A DNA stretch of 64,000 nucleotides, from contig JAAYAJ010000064.1 of the NCBI GenBank assembly GCA_012719455.1, positions 1 to 64,000 on the forward strand, written 5' to 3'. The notes beneath the pieces were generated by a model that saw nothing but the letters and a program-made list of their open reading frames with translations, was not told where the DNA came from and did not search any database. Shown here piece by piece: positions 51,191 to 59,834 of the stretch. Each line of letters begins with the position of its first letter. Positions within the stretch are counted from its first letter, which is position 1. The translations under genes were made by a program, and so were the position numbers. This stretch comes from Acidobacteriota bacterium (GTDB lineage: Bacteria > Acidobacteriota > UBA6911).

Positions 51191-52786
51191 GTGACCGAGA
51201 CTCAAGCCGCCGCCGCGGGGACCCGCAAGCGCCAGACCGCGGAAAGCATGGCCGGGCGCCAGCGGGAAATTTCGATATCGGAATTTTTCAGCAAGAACCG
51301 GCACCTGCTGGGATTCGACAACCCGCAGAAGGCGCTGCTGACCGCCGTCAAGGAGGCCGTGGACAACTCGCTCGACGCCTGCGAGGAGGCGGGATTCCTC
51401 CCCTCGATCCGGATCACCATCCGGCATGTGGAGGATGAGCGCTTTCGCGTGTCGGTGGAGGACAACGGGCCCGGGATCGTCAAGGCGCAGATCCCTAAGA
51501 TCTTCGGCAAGCTCCTGTACGGATCGAAGTTTCACATCCTCAAGCAGTCGCGCGGGCAGCAGGGGATCGGGATTTCGGCGGCCGGGATGTACGGGCTGCT
51601 CACCACCGGGAAGCCCATCGTCATCACCTCCCGCACCGGCGCGGGAAAGCCCGCCCACTACTACGAGATCCAGATCGACACCCGTAAGAACACGCCCCAG
51701 ATCATCACCGACCGGATCGTCGACTGGGAGTCCCCGCACGGGACCCGGGTGGAAATCGAGCTGGTCGGGACCTACAAGAAAGGGCGGCACTCGGTCGAGG
51801 ACTACGTGCGCCAGACGGCCATCGCCAACCCCCATTGCGAAATCTTCTACACCCCCCCCGACGCGGACGAGCCCCTGCACCTGGTCCGGGGCTCGGACCT
51901 GCTGCCGCCGGAGCCCCGAGAAATCAAGCCCCACCCCTACGGGGTGGAACTCGGCGTGCTGATCCGGATGATGAAGGAAACCTCCGCCCGCCAGTTGGGC
52001 GCCGCCCTGCAGAAGGATTTTTCGCGCGTGAGCGCGAAGGTCGCCGCGGAGATCTGCAAGGCGGCCGGCCTGCGGCCCAGCGCCAATCCCCGCACCCTCC
52101 AGGGGCCGGAGACCGAGCGGCTCTACAAGGCGATCAACAGCGTGAAGATCATGAGCCCGGCGACCAACTGCCTCTCCCCCATCGGGGAGGAGCAGGTCCT
52201 GGCGGGCCTGCGGAAGGAAATCGACGCCGACTTCTTCACCGCCGTCACGCGCACGCCGGCGGTCTACCGGGGCAACCCCTTCCAGGTCGAAGTCGGGCTC
52301 GCCTACGGCGGGCGCCTCGCGGGGGACGAACTGGTGGACCTGCTCCGCTTCGCCAACCGCGTCCCGCTGCAGTACCAGCAGTCGGCCTGCGCCATCACCA
52401 GGGCCGTCCTCGCCATCGACTGGCGCGGCTACGGCCTGACGCAGTCCAAGGGGGCGCTCCCGACGGGACCCTTGGTGCTGTTCGTGCACATGGCTTCGGT
52501 CTGGGTCCCCTTCACCTCGGAAAGCAAGGAATCGGTGGCCGCCTACCCCGAGATCCTGCGCGAGCTGCGCCTGGCCCTGCAGGAATGCGGACGCAAGCTC
52601 GCCGCCCACATCCGCGCCCACCGGCGGGCGGCCGAGGAGGAAAAAAAGAAGTCGTACATCGAAAAATACATCCCGCACATCGGCATCGCCCTGCGGGAAA
52701 TCCTCGCGCTCTCGGAAAACGAAGAGCAGGAGGTCGTCACCACCCTGGTCGACATCCTCGAGCGGAGCCGTTCCAGGGAACGGTGA
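51191..52786 (+). CDS. top6B: DNA topoisomerase VI subunit B
   Basis: 531 residues, close to the archaeal length. GTG start with GGGGAG 5-6 bases upstream. The GHKL ATPase carries [15 protein letters not shown] (N box), VEDNGPGI (G1) and [15 protein letters not shown] (G2). The helix-two-turn-helix and transducer regions follow, including [20 protein letters not shown]. With subunit A it forms a type IIB topoisomerase that relaxes and decatenates DNA. The system is mainly archaeal and plant; it is found sporadically in bacteria. The two genes sit 58 bp apart. Confidence 0.95.
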   Translation: MTETQAAAAGTRKRQTAESMAGRQREISISEFFSKNRHLLGFDNPQKALLTAVKEAVDNSLDACEEAGFLPSIRITIRHVEDERFRVSVEDNGPGIVKAQIPKIFGKLLYGSKFHILKQSRGQQGIGISAAGMYGLLTTGKPIVITSRTGAGKPAHYYEIQIDTRKNTPQIITDRIVDWESPHGTRVEIELVGTYKKGRHSVEDYVRQTAIANPHCEIFYTPPDADEPLHLVRGSDLLPPEPREIKPHPYGVELGVLIRMMKETSARQLGAALQKDFSRVSAKVAAEICKAAGLRPSANPRTLQGPETERLYKAINSVKIMSPATNCLSPIGEEQVLAGLRKEIDADFFTAVTRTPAVYRGNPFQVEVGLAYGGRLAGDELVDLLRFANRVPLQYQQSACAITRAVLAIDWRGYGLTQSKGALPTGPLVLFVHMASVWVPFTSESKESVAAYPEILRELRLALQECGRKLAAHIRAHRRAAEEEKKKSYIEKYIPHIGIALREILALSENEEQEVVTTLVDILERSRSRER

Positions 52787-52844
52787 AGGCCGGGCCTTTC
52801 CGCAACCGGAAGCCGAAAACAGGAACTTTGTCTGGAGTCGCATC

Positions 52845-53972
52845 ATGGCGAAGGAACCCGCAACCGGGAAGAAGCCGGCATCGGCATCGAACAAGCAGGT
52901 CCTCAAGGCGATCGCGTCCTCCGCGGAGGATATCCGCCGCAAGATCCTGGCGCGCAAAAAACCGACCATGAAGCTCCCGGTGCGTTCCCTTGCAAACGTC
53001 CGCTACCAGCCCGAACGCGGATTCTTCGAAATGAAGGGGCGGAAGAAAGAACGGACGCTCACGGTGAACACCGTCAAGACGTTCGCGCAGACCCTGCGGA
53101 TGGTGGCGCTTTCCAAGGATCTGGTGGAAAACGACGACATCGCGACCAAGAGGGAGGCCTATTACGTTTCCAAGAACTGGGCGGAGGCGCGTTTTACCGA
53201 GCAACCGGAATCGGACACCGTCATGGACGACGTCGAAGCCTTTTTCGGCGTCAACCGCGAGCAGCTCGGTTTCATCCCCGAGGAAAAGGGGGGGGACGTC
53301 GCCGGCCGGCTAATCGTGATCGACCGCGACCGCGACACGGGGCAGGCGCTGCGCATCGACTGCACCCGGTTCGGGTCGGGCGCCTACAGCATCCCCATTT
53401 CCGTGGAAGACCTCGAGTTCGAGACCGACGCCGATTTCATCCTCGTCATCGAGACCGCGGGGATGTTCCAGCGCCTGGTGAAGCACAACTACTGGAAGAA
53501 GGCCAACTGCGTCCTGGTGAGCATGGGGGGGGTGCCCACCCGGGCCTGCCGCCGCTTCATCCGCCGCCTGGCCGACTTCAAAAAAATCCCAGTCTACGTC
53601 TTCGTCGACGGCGATCCTTACGGGATCACCAACATCTACCGCACCCTCAAGGTGGGGAGCGGCAACGCCGCGCACCTCAACGAATTCTTCTGCGTCCCCC
53701 AGGCCACTTTCCTGGGAATCACGCCGCAGGACATCGTCGACTACAAGCTCCCCACCCACCCCCTGAAGGAGGTGGACATCAAGCGCGCCCGGGACGCCAT
53801 CAAGAACGACCCCTTCATCAAACACTACCGGCCGTGGATCAAGGCAATGGAGCAGATGCTCAAGATGGGAGTGCGCGCCGAACAACAGGCGCTGGCCAAG
53901 CACGGGCTCAACTACGTCATCGAAGAGTACCTGCCCCAGAAGCTCCGCCACCCCGAACGTTTTCTGCCGTAA
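52845..53972 (+). CDS. top6A: DNA topoisomerase VI subunit A (Spo11-like)
   Basis: 375 residues. The winged-helix domain has the active Tyr context KREAYYVSKNW near residue 107. The Toprim domain shows the Glu in FILVIETAGMFQRL and the DxD motif FVDGDPYGITNIYRTLKVGS. It has a basic Lys-rich N-terminus. All catalytic residues are present, so the enzyme should be active. Confidence 0.95.
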   Translation: MAKEPATGKKPASASNKQVLKAIASSAEDIRRKILARKKPTMKLPVRSLANVRYQPERGFFEMKGRKKERTLTVNTVKTFAQTLRMVALSKDLVENDDIATKREAYYVSKNWAEARFTEQPESDTVMDDVEAFFGVNREQLGFIPEEKGGDVAGRLIVIDRDRDTGQALRIDCTRFGSGAYSIPISVEDLEFETDADFILVIETAGMFQRLVKHNYWKKANCVLVSMGGVPTRACRRFIRRLADFKKIPVYVFVDGDPYGITNIYRTLKVGSGNAAHLNEFFCVPQATFLGITPQDIVDYKLPTHPLKEVDIKRARDAIKNDPFIKHYRPWIKAMEQMLKMGVRAEQQALAKHGLNYVIEEYLPQKLRHPERFLP

Positions 53973-53999
53973 GGGGACGGCCGCCGGCGGCCCCTTTCA

Positions 54000-55208
54000 T
54001 CAGGGGCGTTTGCCGGCGGTTCTTCCTGATATGAGGTCCAGCCACATCACCAGAGTGCCGGCATCAAGCGGTCCCTGGGGCAAGGCGCGGAGTACTACGG
54101 CAATCCTGTCGGCGGAAATCCCCTTTTTTACCAGCAGGTCGATTCTCGCCAACAAGGCGCCGGGAGCGGGAGCAAGGGAATTGCCGTTGCGCATTTCGGC
54201 GGCGCCCCGGATGGTTTCGGTCCCCGGAGCCGCATAAACAGCGTTGCGCTCCGAACGAACCCGCCGAATCCTCCCCGAAAAACTGCAGCCGAACCTGCCG
54301 TTGCCCGCCACCGTGTTTTCGATGACATCGATGTTCCGCAGCATGTCCCAGCCGTTGTAGTCGTAGACCCGAATTCCGCCGCGCGGGTTTCCCAGCACCA
54401 GGTTTCCCCGAACCCGGGCCGGGCCCGCACCGACGAGGATGCCGGCGTCATTGCGGCTGCCCAGAACCACATTTCCTTCCACCAGGTTTCCGAGCTGCGG
54501 ATCATCTCCATCGGCGCCGTAGACCATGATCCCGGGCCCCTGGGCCTGTTCAATCCAGTTGCCGCGGATCAGGCTGCGTGTCACGTTTTTCTTCAGCTGG
54601 ATCCCGTAAGCCCCTTTCACCACCGTTCCCCGGCCGTCGATAATGTTTTCCTCGAACCTGAAATCGGTGATTTTCAACCCGCCGTCGTGCCGTCCGATAT
54701 AGACCGGGGTTCTGCGAATTCCGGAAAATCGGCAGCGCCGGATGTAGAGGGCGTCCACGTCGGCCGTATTGGCACTGATCCCTCCGTCGCCGCAATCCCG
54801 GAAAACACAGTTCTCGATGAGAATGTGGTCCGCCCGGTCGACGCGGAGTCCATAGGAGGCTGGAGCCTGCAGTTCGAGGTCCCGGATCACCACGTGTCGC
54901 CCTTGCAGCCGCCAGAGATTATGCTCCGTACCCGCATAGAGGAGCACGGGACGGCGGCCGGCCGCATCCACCTCTCCGCGAATGGTGATCGGGTTTTCCG
55001 CAGTTCCCTGTAGTCTCAAAAAGGCGGACCTTTCATGGACTCCAGGCAGGAATACAACCTCGTCCCCCGGCCTCAACCGGCTGAAAATCGAAACGTAATC
55101 CTCTCCCGGATTGATGATGTAGCGCTGTCCGGATGCCCGCGCTTCCCCCGGCAGGATGAAAGAAAGAACCAGCGCCAGGGTCGCCAACGAAACCTTCGAA
55201 GGATTCAC
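54000..55208 (-). CDS. Secreted right-handed parallel beta-helix protein
   Basis: 402 residues with signal peptide (KVSLATLALVLSFILPGEARAS). The body is a beta-helix of repeated NxV/xGNxx units (IENCVFRDCGDGGISANTA, EENIIDGRGTVVKG, VEGNVVLGSRNDAGI, IENTVAGNGRFG). The opening VSIFSRLRPGDEVVFLPGVH is usual for polysaccharide lyase-like proteins. Active-site residues cannot be placed. It may bind or cleave surface polysaccharide. The final 50 residues (PGALLARIDLLVKKGISADR) form a small helical tail outside the helix. Confidence 0.82.
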   Translation of the reverse strand: MNPSKVSLATLALVLSFILPGEARASGQRYIINPGEDYVSIFSRLRPGDEVVFLPGVHERSAFLRLQGTAENPITIRGEVDAAGRRPVLLYAGTEHNLWRLQGRHVVIRDLELQAPASYGLRVDRADHILIENCVFRDCGDGGISANTADVDALYIRRCRFSGIRRTPVYIGRHDGGLKITDFRFEENIIDGRGTVVKGAYGIQLKKNVTRSLIRGNWIEQAQGPGIMVYGADGDDPQLGNLVEGNVVLGSRNDAGILVGAGPARVRGNLVLGNPRGGIRVYDYNGWDMLRNIDVIENTVAGNGRFGCSFSGRIRRVRSERNAVYAAPGTETIRGAAEMRNGNSLAPAPGALLARIDLLVKKGISADRIAVVLRALPQGPLDAGTLVMWLDLISGRTAGKRP

Positions 55209-55264
55209 CTCACATCTCCTTTAATCATTGTCGCGGGGACAGTGGCGATTGCCACCAAAACCGC

Positions 55265-56239
55265 TCAAGCCAGATCGTGCATGGAAGGGCAGCCGCCCCA
55301 GGCAGTGGCGGCGCGGACGCCGCGGATAATCGCGACAGCCAGGACATCGGCGGCGAGTGCTCCGACCGTGCCGGCATCCACGGCGTGCTCCAGGGTTCCG
55401 GTACCGAGGGCGAAGACGGTATCCCCGTCACAAGGCATGTGCGCGGGACGGATGCAGCGCGCCAGGGCATCCTGCGCCATCCGGGCAACGCGGGTACAGC
55501 CCGATTTCGAAAGGTCCGCATTGGTGGCGACGACCGCGATCAGCGTGTTCCCGGCAAAGGGGGGAGGAACTTCGTCCCCCCGGTGGAGCGCCCTCATGCT
55601 GTCGGCCAGTCCCCTGCCGTCGGGCGTTCTGGCTCCGGCGAGGATCCGGCCCGAACCGGGGTCGACGACATCCCCGAAGGAATTCACGGCCGCCAGGGCG
55701 CCCACCTTCAGCCCGTCAGGGCGTTCGACCGACCATGACCCGAGCCCCCCCCGCATGGCGCGGGCGGGACCGAACATCTTCCCCACCGTGGCCCCGGCGC
55801 CGGCTCCCACGTTCCCCTCCCCGACCGGGCCGCCTGCCGCCGACTGAGCCGCGGCGTACCCCGCCGCGGCGTCCGGGCGGATGCGGCCATCCCCCAGCTG
55901 GAGGTCGAAAAGAATGGCGCCGCAGACGATGGGGACCCGGACCTCCCCGGCGGCAAAACCGCGCCCCCGCTCCTCGAGCCAGCGCATGATTCCCGCCGCC
56001 GCCTCGAGCCCATAGGCGCTCCCCCCCGCCAGGAAGATCGCGTCGACCCGCCCGACGCTGTTTTCGGGCCGCAGCAGTTCCAGCTCCCGGCTGCCGGGGG
56101 CGCCCCCTCTTACATCCACGCCGGCCGCAAACGGACGGTCCGACAAAATGACGGTGCAGCCCGTGGGACGGCCCGCGCAGGTGTGGTGCCCCACCCTGAG
56201 GCCGTCGATATCGGTGATGGAGCGTCGTACCTGAGTCAT
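55265..56239 (-). CDS. P1 family (DmpA/S58-like) N-terminal nucleophile peptidase
   Basis: 324 residues from ATG 56239. Blocks: ITDIDGLRVGHHTC, IFLAGGSAYGLEAAAGIMRW, VGAGAGATVGKMFGPA and FAGNTLIAVVATNADLSKS, where the Thr of GNT is the likely autocatalytic nucleophile. Family members are aminopeptidases or amidases that self-cleave into two chains. It is the only gene between the beta-helix and murG regions. Confidence 0.88.
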   Translation of the reverse strand: MTQVRRSITDIDGLRVGHHTCAGRPTGCTVILSDRPFAAGVDVRGGAPGSRELELLRPENSVGRVDAIFLAGGSAYGLEAAAGIMRWLEERGRGFAAGEVRVPIVCGAILFDLQLGDGRIRPDAAAGYAAAQSAAGGPVGEGNVGAGAGATVGKMFGPARAMRGGLGSWSVERPDGLKVGALAAVNSFGDVVDPGSGRILAGARTPDGRGLADSMRALHRGDEVPPPFAGNTLIAVVATNADLSKSGCTRVARMAQDALARCIRPAHMPCDGDTVFALGTGTLEHAVDAGTVGALAADVLAVAIIRGVRAATAWGGCPSMHDLA

Positions 56240-56691
56240 GGATGCCACCCCCCGCAGGTTGGATTGCAATTTTACAGGAGCGTTCCCCCACCCGGTTTCC
56301 CGTTCCCCCGGGCACGTTGCTCCAGGTGTCAGCCTATCATAGGATTTTACCGGCGCCCCTCCTTCTTTTACGGCGGTTCTCACCATCGGCAATCATCCCG
56401 TGGGCAATGCGGTCGATCGCCGATGGCCGGCGGGACACGCAACGGATTTGACGGCTCCCCATGCCCGCGCGACAGGGCCCGCCAAAAGGTTCTGCGCTCA
56501 CCGGGAGCCGGCCCGTGCGGCCCACTTCCGTCCGCCGCGCCCCTCCCCCCGGGGGCGCACGAAATCCACTGTTTTTTGAGGTTGCACGGTGATTTGACCC
56601 GCCGTTTTTGGTAGATTACTGGGGTTCCATCACAAGTCGGCGTGCGGGGCGCGGGCGGGGAACCATTTTCCAATCAGCAGGCATGGACTGA
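56240..56691. other. Intergenic region upstream of the murG-mraY-murJ operon
   Basis: 452 bp. No credible gene or structured RNA was seen. TTGACC about 100 bp before murG has a TACTGG 17 bp downstream, at best a weak promoter. The short frames here have no ribosome site. Confidence 0.45.
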
Positions 56692-58728
56692 ATGCACGAA
56701 ATCAGGCGCATTCTTCTGACCGGCGGCGGGACCGCGGGTCATGTCAATCCGGCGCTGGCCATCGGATCGGCCCTGGACCGCGGGGACGCCCGCTTCCTTT
56801 TTGTCGGGGTCAGGGGAAGGGTCGAGGAGCAGGTCGTTCCCCACGAGGGGATGGCGATCAAGTACGTCCGGGCCTCCGGTTTCCCCGGCACCCTATCCCC
56901 CGCCCTCCTGCCGTTTCTGGCCGACCTGTCGATCGGTATCCTGCAATCGGCCTGGATCCTCTGCCGGTTCCGCCCCGACGTCATCGTGGGGACCGGGGGC
57001 TACGTCTCCGCTCCCATCGTCATGGCCGCCGCCCTGCTCCGGAAACTGCGCCTCAGCCGTGCCCGCGTCTTCATCCATGAGCAGAACGCCGTCCCGGGGA
57101 AGCTGAACCAGCTGATGGGACGCTTCGCCGACCGCGTCCTGGTCACCTTCCCCGAAACCCTCTCCTTCTTCCCCGCCAATGGGGCGCTGGTGGGCTACCC
57201 GCTGCGGAGGAGCATCGCTGCCCTCGGCCGGGAGGAGGCGCTGCAGAAGATCGATTTCGCCATTCCGGAACAGCGCAAGGTGGTCCTGGCCTTCGGCGGG
57301 AGCCAGGGCTCGCGCACGATCAACCGCGCCCTAGTGGACGCGCTCCGGCACCTCCTCCCCTTCCGCGACCGCCTGTTCATCATCCACGGCACCGGGCTAA
57401 TGAAGAACCGCCAGTACGACGCCGCCGCGGACACCGAAAAGAGGCTGCGCAGCCTGTACAACGAGGAGGAACGCGCGCAGATCGAGTCGTTCTACCTCCA
57501 CCGCCCCTATTTCTACAATATCGAAAACCTTTACTCCGCAAGCGACCTCGTCATCGCCCGCGCCGGAGCCGGAAGCCTCAACGAGATATCGGCCATGGGA
57601 CTCCCCGCCCTCATCATCCCCAAGTCCAACCTCCCCGGGAACCACCAGGTGATGAACGCGAGGAGCATGGAACGGGCGGGAGGGGCCGAAATCCTTTACG
57701 AACAGATCGCCCCGGCCTCCGGCAGGCTCGAGGAATGGCTCGACGGCAAGGTCCTGGCGGAGGCGATCGTCTCGCTCGCCCTGGACGACGAGCGACTCGA
57801 GCGCCTGCGGAGCCGGAGCCGCGATTTCCTCAACCAGGATGCGCTCGGCAGGATCGCGCGCATCATCCGGTCGGAGGAGACGGAACCGGCCGGCGTTCCC
57901 CTTCCCACCCCCGGGCCGTTGTCGGAGGAGCGCCTCCCGACCAACCGCGAGCTCCTTGCACTGCTGGAAAAAGCGGAGCGCTCCGGCCCCGGCCGCTACA
58001 GTCCGAAAACCGTCGTCGGGCGCCCGCAAGACCTGGAGTTCTTCAAGAACCGCGCCAGCGCGCTGCTGATCCACCCTTCCTGGCCCGAACGCAACCTGGG
58101 GGTCAAACTCCTGGGACTGCTGCACGCGCGTGAAAAGGCGCCGGCGCTCGTGACCCTGCTCAAGGAAAAGAATCCGGCCTCTTTCCTGAAGCGCTGCTTC
58201 GGGGGGGATTTCGAACAGGTGGGCTTCATCCGGCGCAACGTCGTCATCGCCCTGGTCCGGATCGACGTCATCGACGCCGAAATCGAGGCGGCGCTCCTCG
58301 AGGCGTTGTGGGACCGCTACTACGAGGTCCGGGCGGAGGCCGCCCGCGCCGCCGCCCACTTCGGAGGCCGCCTCCAGAGCCGCTCCCGCTTCGTGCGCGT
58401 GTTGCTCCAAAACCTCGGGGACAGGAACCTGGACGCGAGCACCGCCGCGGCGGAAGCCCTCGGCGTCATCGGCGGAGAGCGCGACGCCCTCCCCGACCTC
58501 CTGAAATTGTGGGACGCCCGGTTCTGGAAGATGCGGGCGGCGGCGCTCACCGGCATCCTGCGCATGGTCGAACGGGGGGAGGTGTCCGACCGGGCGGCGC
58601 TTGCGGCGGAGATCCCAAAATTCATCCTGACTTCCACTGATTTCCGCCCCCATTTCGAGATCAAATCGATCTACCGGCGCCTCATGGAATCGCTTTCCGG
58701 GACGGGGGGGGAGGGTCTGCAGCCATGA
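56692..58728 (+). CDS. murG: MurG-type lipid II glycosyltransferase with C-terminal HEAT-like extension
   Basis: 678 residues against about 360 for MurG. Residues 1-390 are a complete MurG: LTGGGTAGHVNPALAI, VGTGGYVSAPIVMAA, FIHEQNAVPGKLNQL, LAFGGSQGSRTINRAL and ARAGAGSLNEISAMGLPAL. It adds GlcNAc to lipid I at the inner membrane. Residues about 400-678 are an added domain: a Pro-rich linker, then HEAT-like helices (NVVIALVRIDVIDAEIEAAL, YYEVRAEAARAAAHFGG, DASTAAAEALGVIGG, FWKMRAAALTGILRMVERGE). Such repeats usually bind proteins. It overlaps mraY by 4 bp (ATGA). Confidence 0.88.
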   Translation: MHEIRRILLTGGGTAGHVNPALAIGSALDRGDARFLFVGVRGRVEEQVVPHEGMAIKYVRASGFPGTLSPALLPFLADLSIGILQSAWILCRFRPDVIVGTGGYVSAPIVMAAALLRKLRLSRARVFIHEQNAVPGKLNQLMGRFADRVLVTFPETLSFFPANGALVGYPLRRSIAALGREEALQKIDFAIPEQRKVVLAFGGSQGSRTINRALVDALRHLLPFRDRLFIIHGTGLMKNRQYDAAADTEKRLRSLYNEEERAQIESFYLHRPYFYNIENLYSASDLVIARAGAGSLNEISAMGLPALIIPKSNLPGNHQVMNARSMERAGGAEILYEQIAPASGRLEEWLDGKVLAEAIVSLALDDERLERLRSRSRDFLNQDALGRIARIIRSEETEPAGVPLPTPGPLSEERLPTNRELLALLEKAERSGPGRYSPKTVVGRPQDLEFFKNRASALLIHPSWPERNLGVKLLGLLHAREKAPALVTLLKEKNPASFLKRCFGGDFEQVGFIRRNVVIALVRIDVIDAEIEAALLEALWDRYYEVRAEAARAAAHFGGRLQSRSRFVRVLLQNLGDRNLDASTAAAEALGVIGGERDALPDLLKLWDARFWKMRAAALTGILRMVERGEVSDRAALAAEIPKFILTSTDFRPHFEIKSIYRRLMESLSGTGGEGLQP

Positions 58729-59831
58729 TCTATTTTCTCGGGAAATACCTCCACCCCCATTACGAAATCTTTTCCCTCCTGCGCCTGGTGGATTACATTT
58801 CGGCCAGGGCCATCGGGGCCGCGCTGACGGCCATCATTTTGACCCTCGCGCTGACCCCGCTCGTGATCCGGCACCTGCACCGCAGGGGCCTGGTGGACCA
58901 GCGGCGCAACACGGGCGTCGCCTCGGCTTTCGACAAGGCCGGGACCCCGGCGATGGGGGGAGCCGTCGTCGTCGGGTGCGTCCTGGTCTCCTGCCTGCTC
59001 TGGTGCAACATGTCCAACCGCTTCCTCCTCGCGGTGCTCGCGGGGATGATCTGGTTCGGCGCGCTCGGGCTGGCGGACGATATCGCCAAGACGCGGGCGC
59101 GCTCGGGCGACGGGGGAATGAGCGAAGCCAGGAAACTGCTGCTGCAGGCGGTGTTCGCCGCGGGGCTGGTCATCTTCCTGGCCAGCCCGTGGACGCCGCT
59201 CCCGGCCGGCCAGGCGGGCGCCTTCTACGTCCCGTTCCACAAGACCCCGTTGTTCACTTCCCTCTGGATGTACCTCCCCATCGTCTTCTTTTTCGTGGTC
59301 GCGGTGGGGAACGCGGTGAACATCACCGACGGGATGGACGGGCTGGCCATCGTCCCCTCGGTCTTCGCCATCGGGGTGCTGGGCCTGTTCGGCTACTTCC
59401 TCGGCAACGCCATCTGGGCCCGGTACCTCAACTACCCCTTTTACCCGGGGGCGGGGGAACTCGCGGTCTTCGCCTCCGCCTTCGCCGGGGCCGGAATCGG
59501 TTTCCTCTGGTTCAACGCCTACCCGGCCCAGATCTTCATGGGGGACACCGGTTCGATGGCCATCGGCGGCTCGATCGCGGTACTCTCGGTGATGCTCAAG
59601 CAGGAGGTCCTCTTCCTGATCCTCGGCGGCCTGTTCGTGGCCGAAGCCGCCACGTCGCAGATCCAGGACAAGATCGGGATCCGCTGGCTCGGCCGCCGGA
59701 TTTTCATGCGGGCACCGCTGCACCACGCCATGCAGCACAAAGGGTTGGCCGAGACCAAGGTGGTGATCCGGCTGTGGATCGTGTCGGGGATCCTGGCCCT
59801 GGCCGCCCTTGCCACCCTGAAGCTGCGCTGA
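58725..59831 (+). CDS. mraY: Phospho-N-acetylmuramoyl-pentapeptide transferase MraY
   Basis: 368 residues, normal length, ten membrane helices. Signatures: KAGTPAMGGAVVVGC, ADDIAKTRARSGDGGMSEAR, AVNITDGMDGLAIVPS, IFMGDTGSMAIGGSIAVLS and RAPLHHAMQHKGLAETKVVI. It links UDP-MurNAc-pentapeptide to undecaprenyl phosphate, making lipid I. The motif following the second helix (VDQRRNTGVASAFDK) departs somewhat from the usual one. It is second in the murG-mraY-murJ cassette, 3 bp from murJ. Confidence 0.94.
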   Translation: MIYFLGKYLHPHYEIFSLLRLVDYISARAIGAALTAIILTLALTPLVIRHLHRRGLVDQRRNTGVASAFDKAGTPAMGGAVVVGCVLVSCLLWCNMSNRFLLAVLAGMIWFGALGLADDIAKTRARSGDGGMSEARKLLLQAVFAAGLVIFLASPWTPLPAGQAGAFYVPFHKTPLFTSLWMYLPIVFFFVVAVGNAVNITDGMDGLAIVPSVFAIGVLGLFGYFLGNAIWARYLNYPFYPGAGELAVFASAFAGAGIGFLWFNAYPAQIFMGDTGSMAIGGSIAVLSVMLKQEVLFLILGGLFVAEAATSQIQDKIGIRWLGRRIFMRAPLHHAMQHKGLAETKVVIRLWIVSGILALAALATLKLR

Positions 59832-59834
59832 CCC

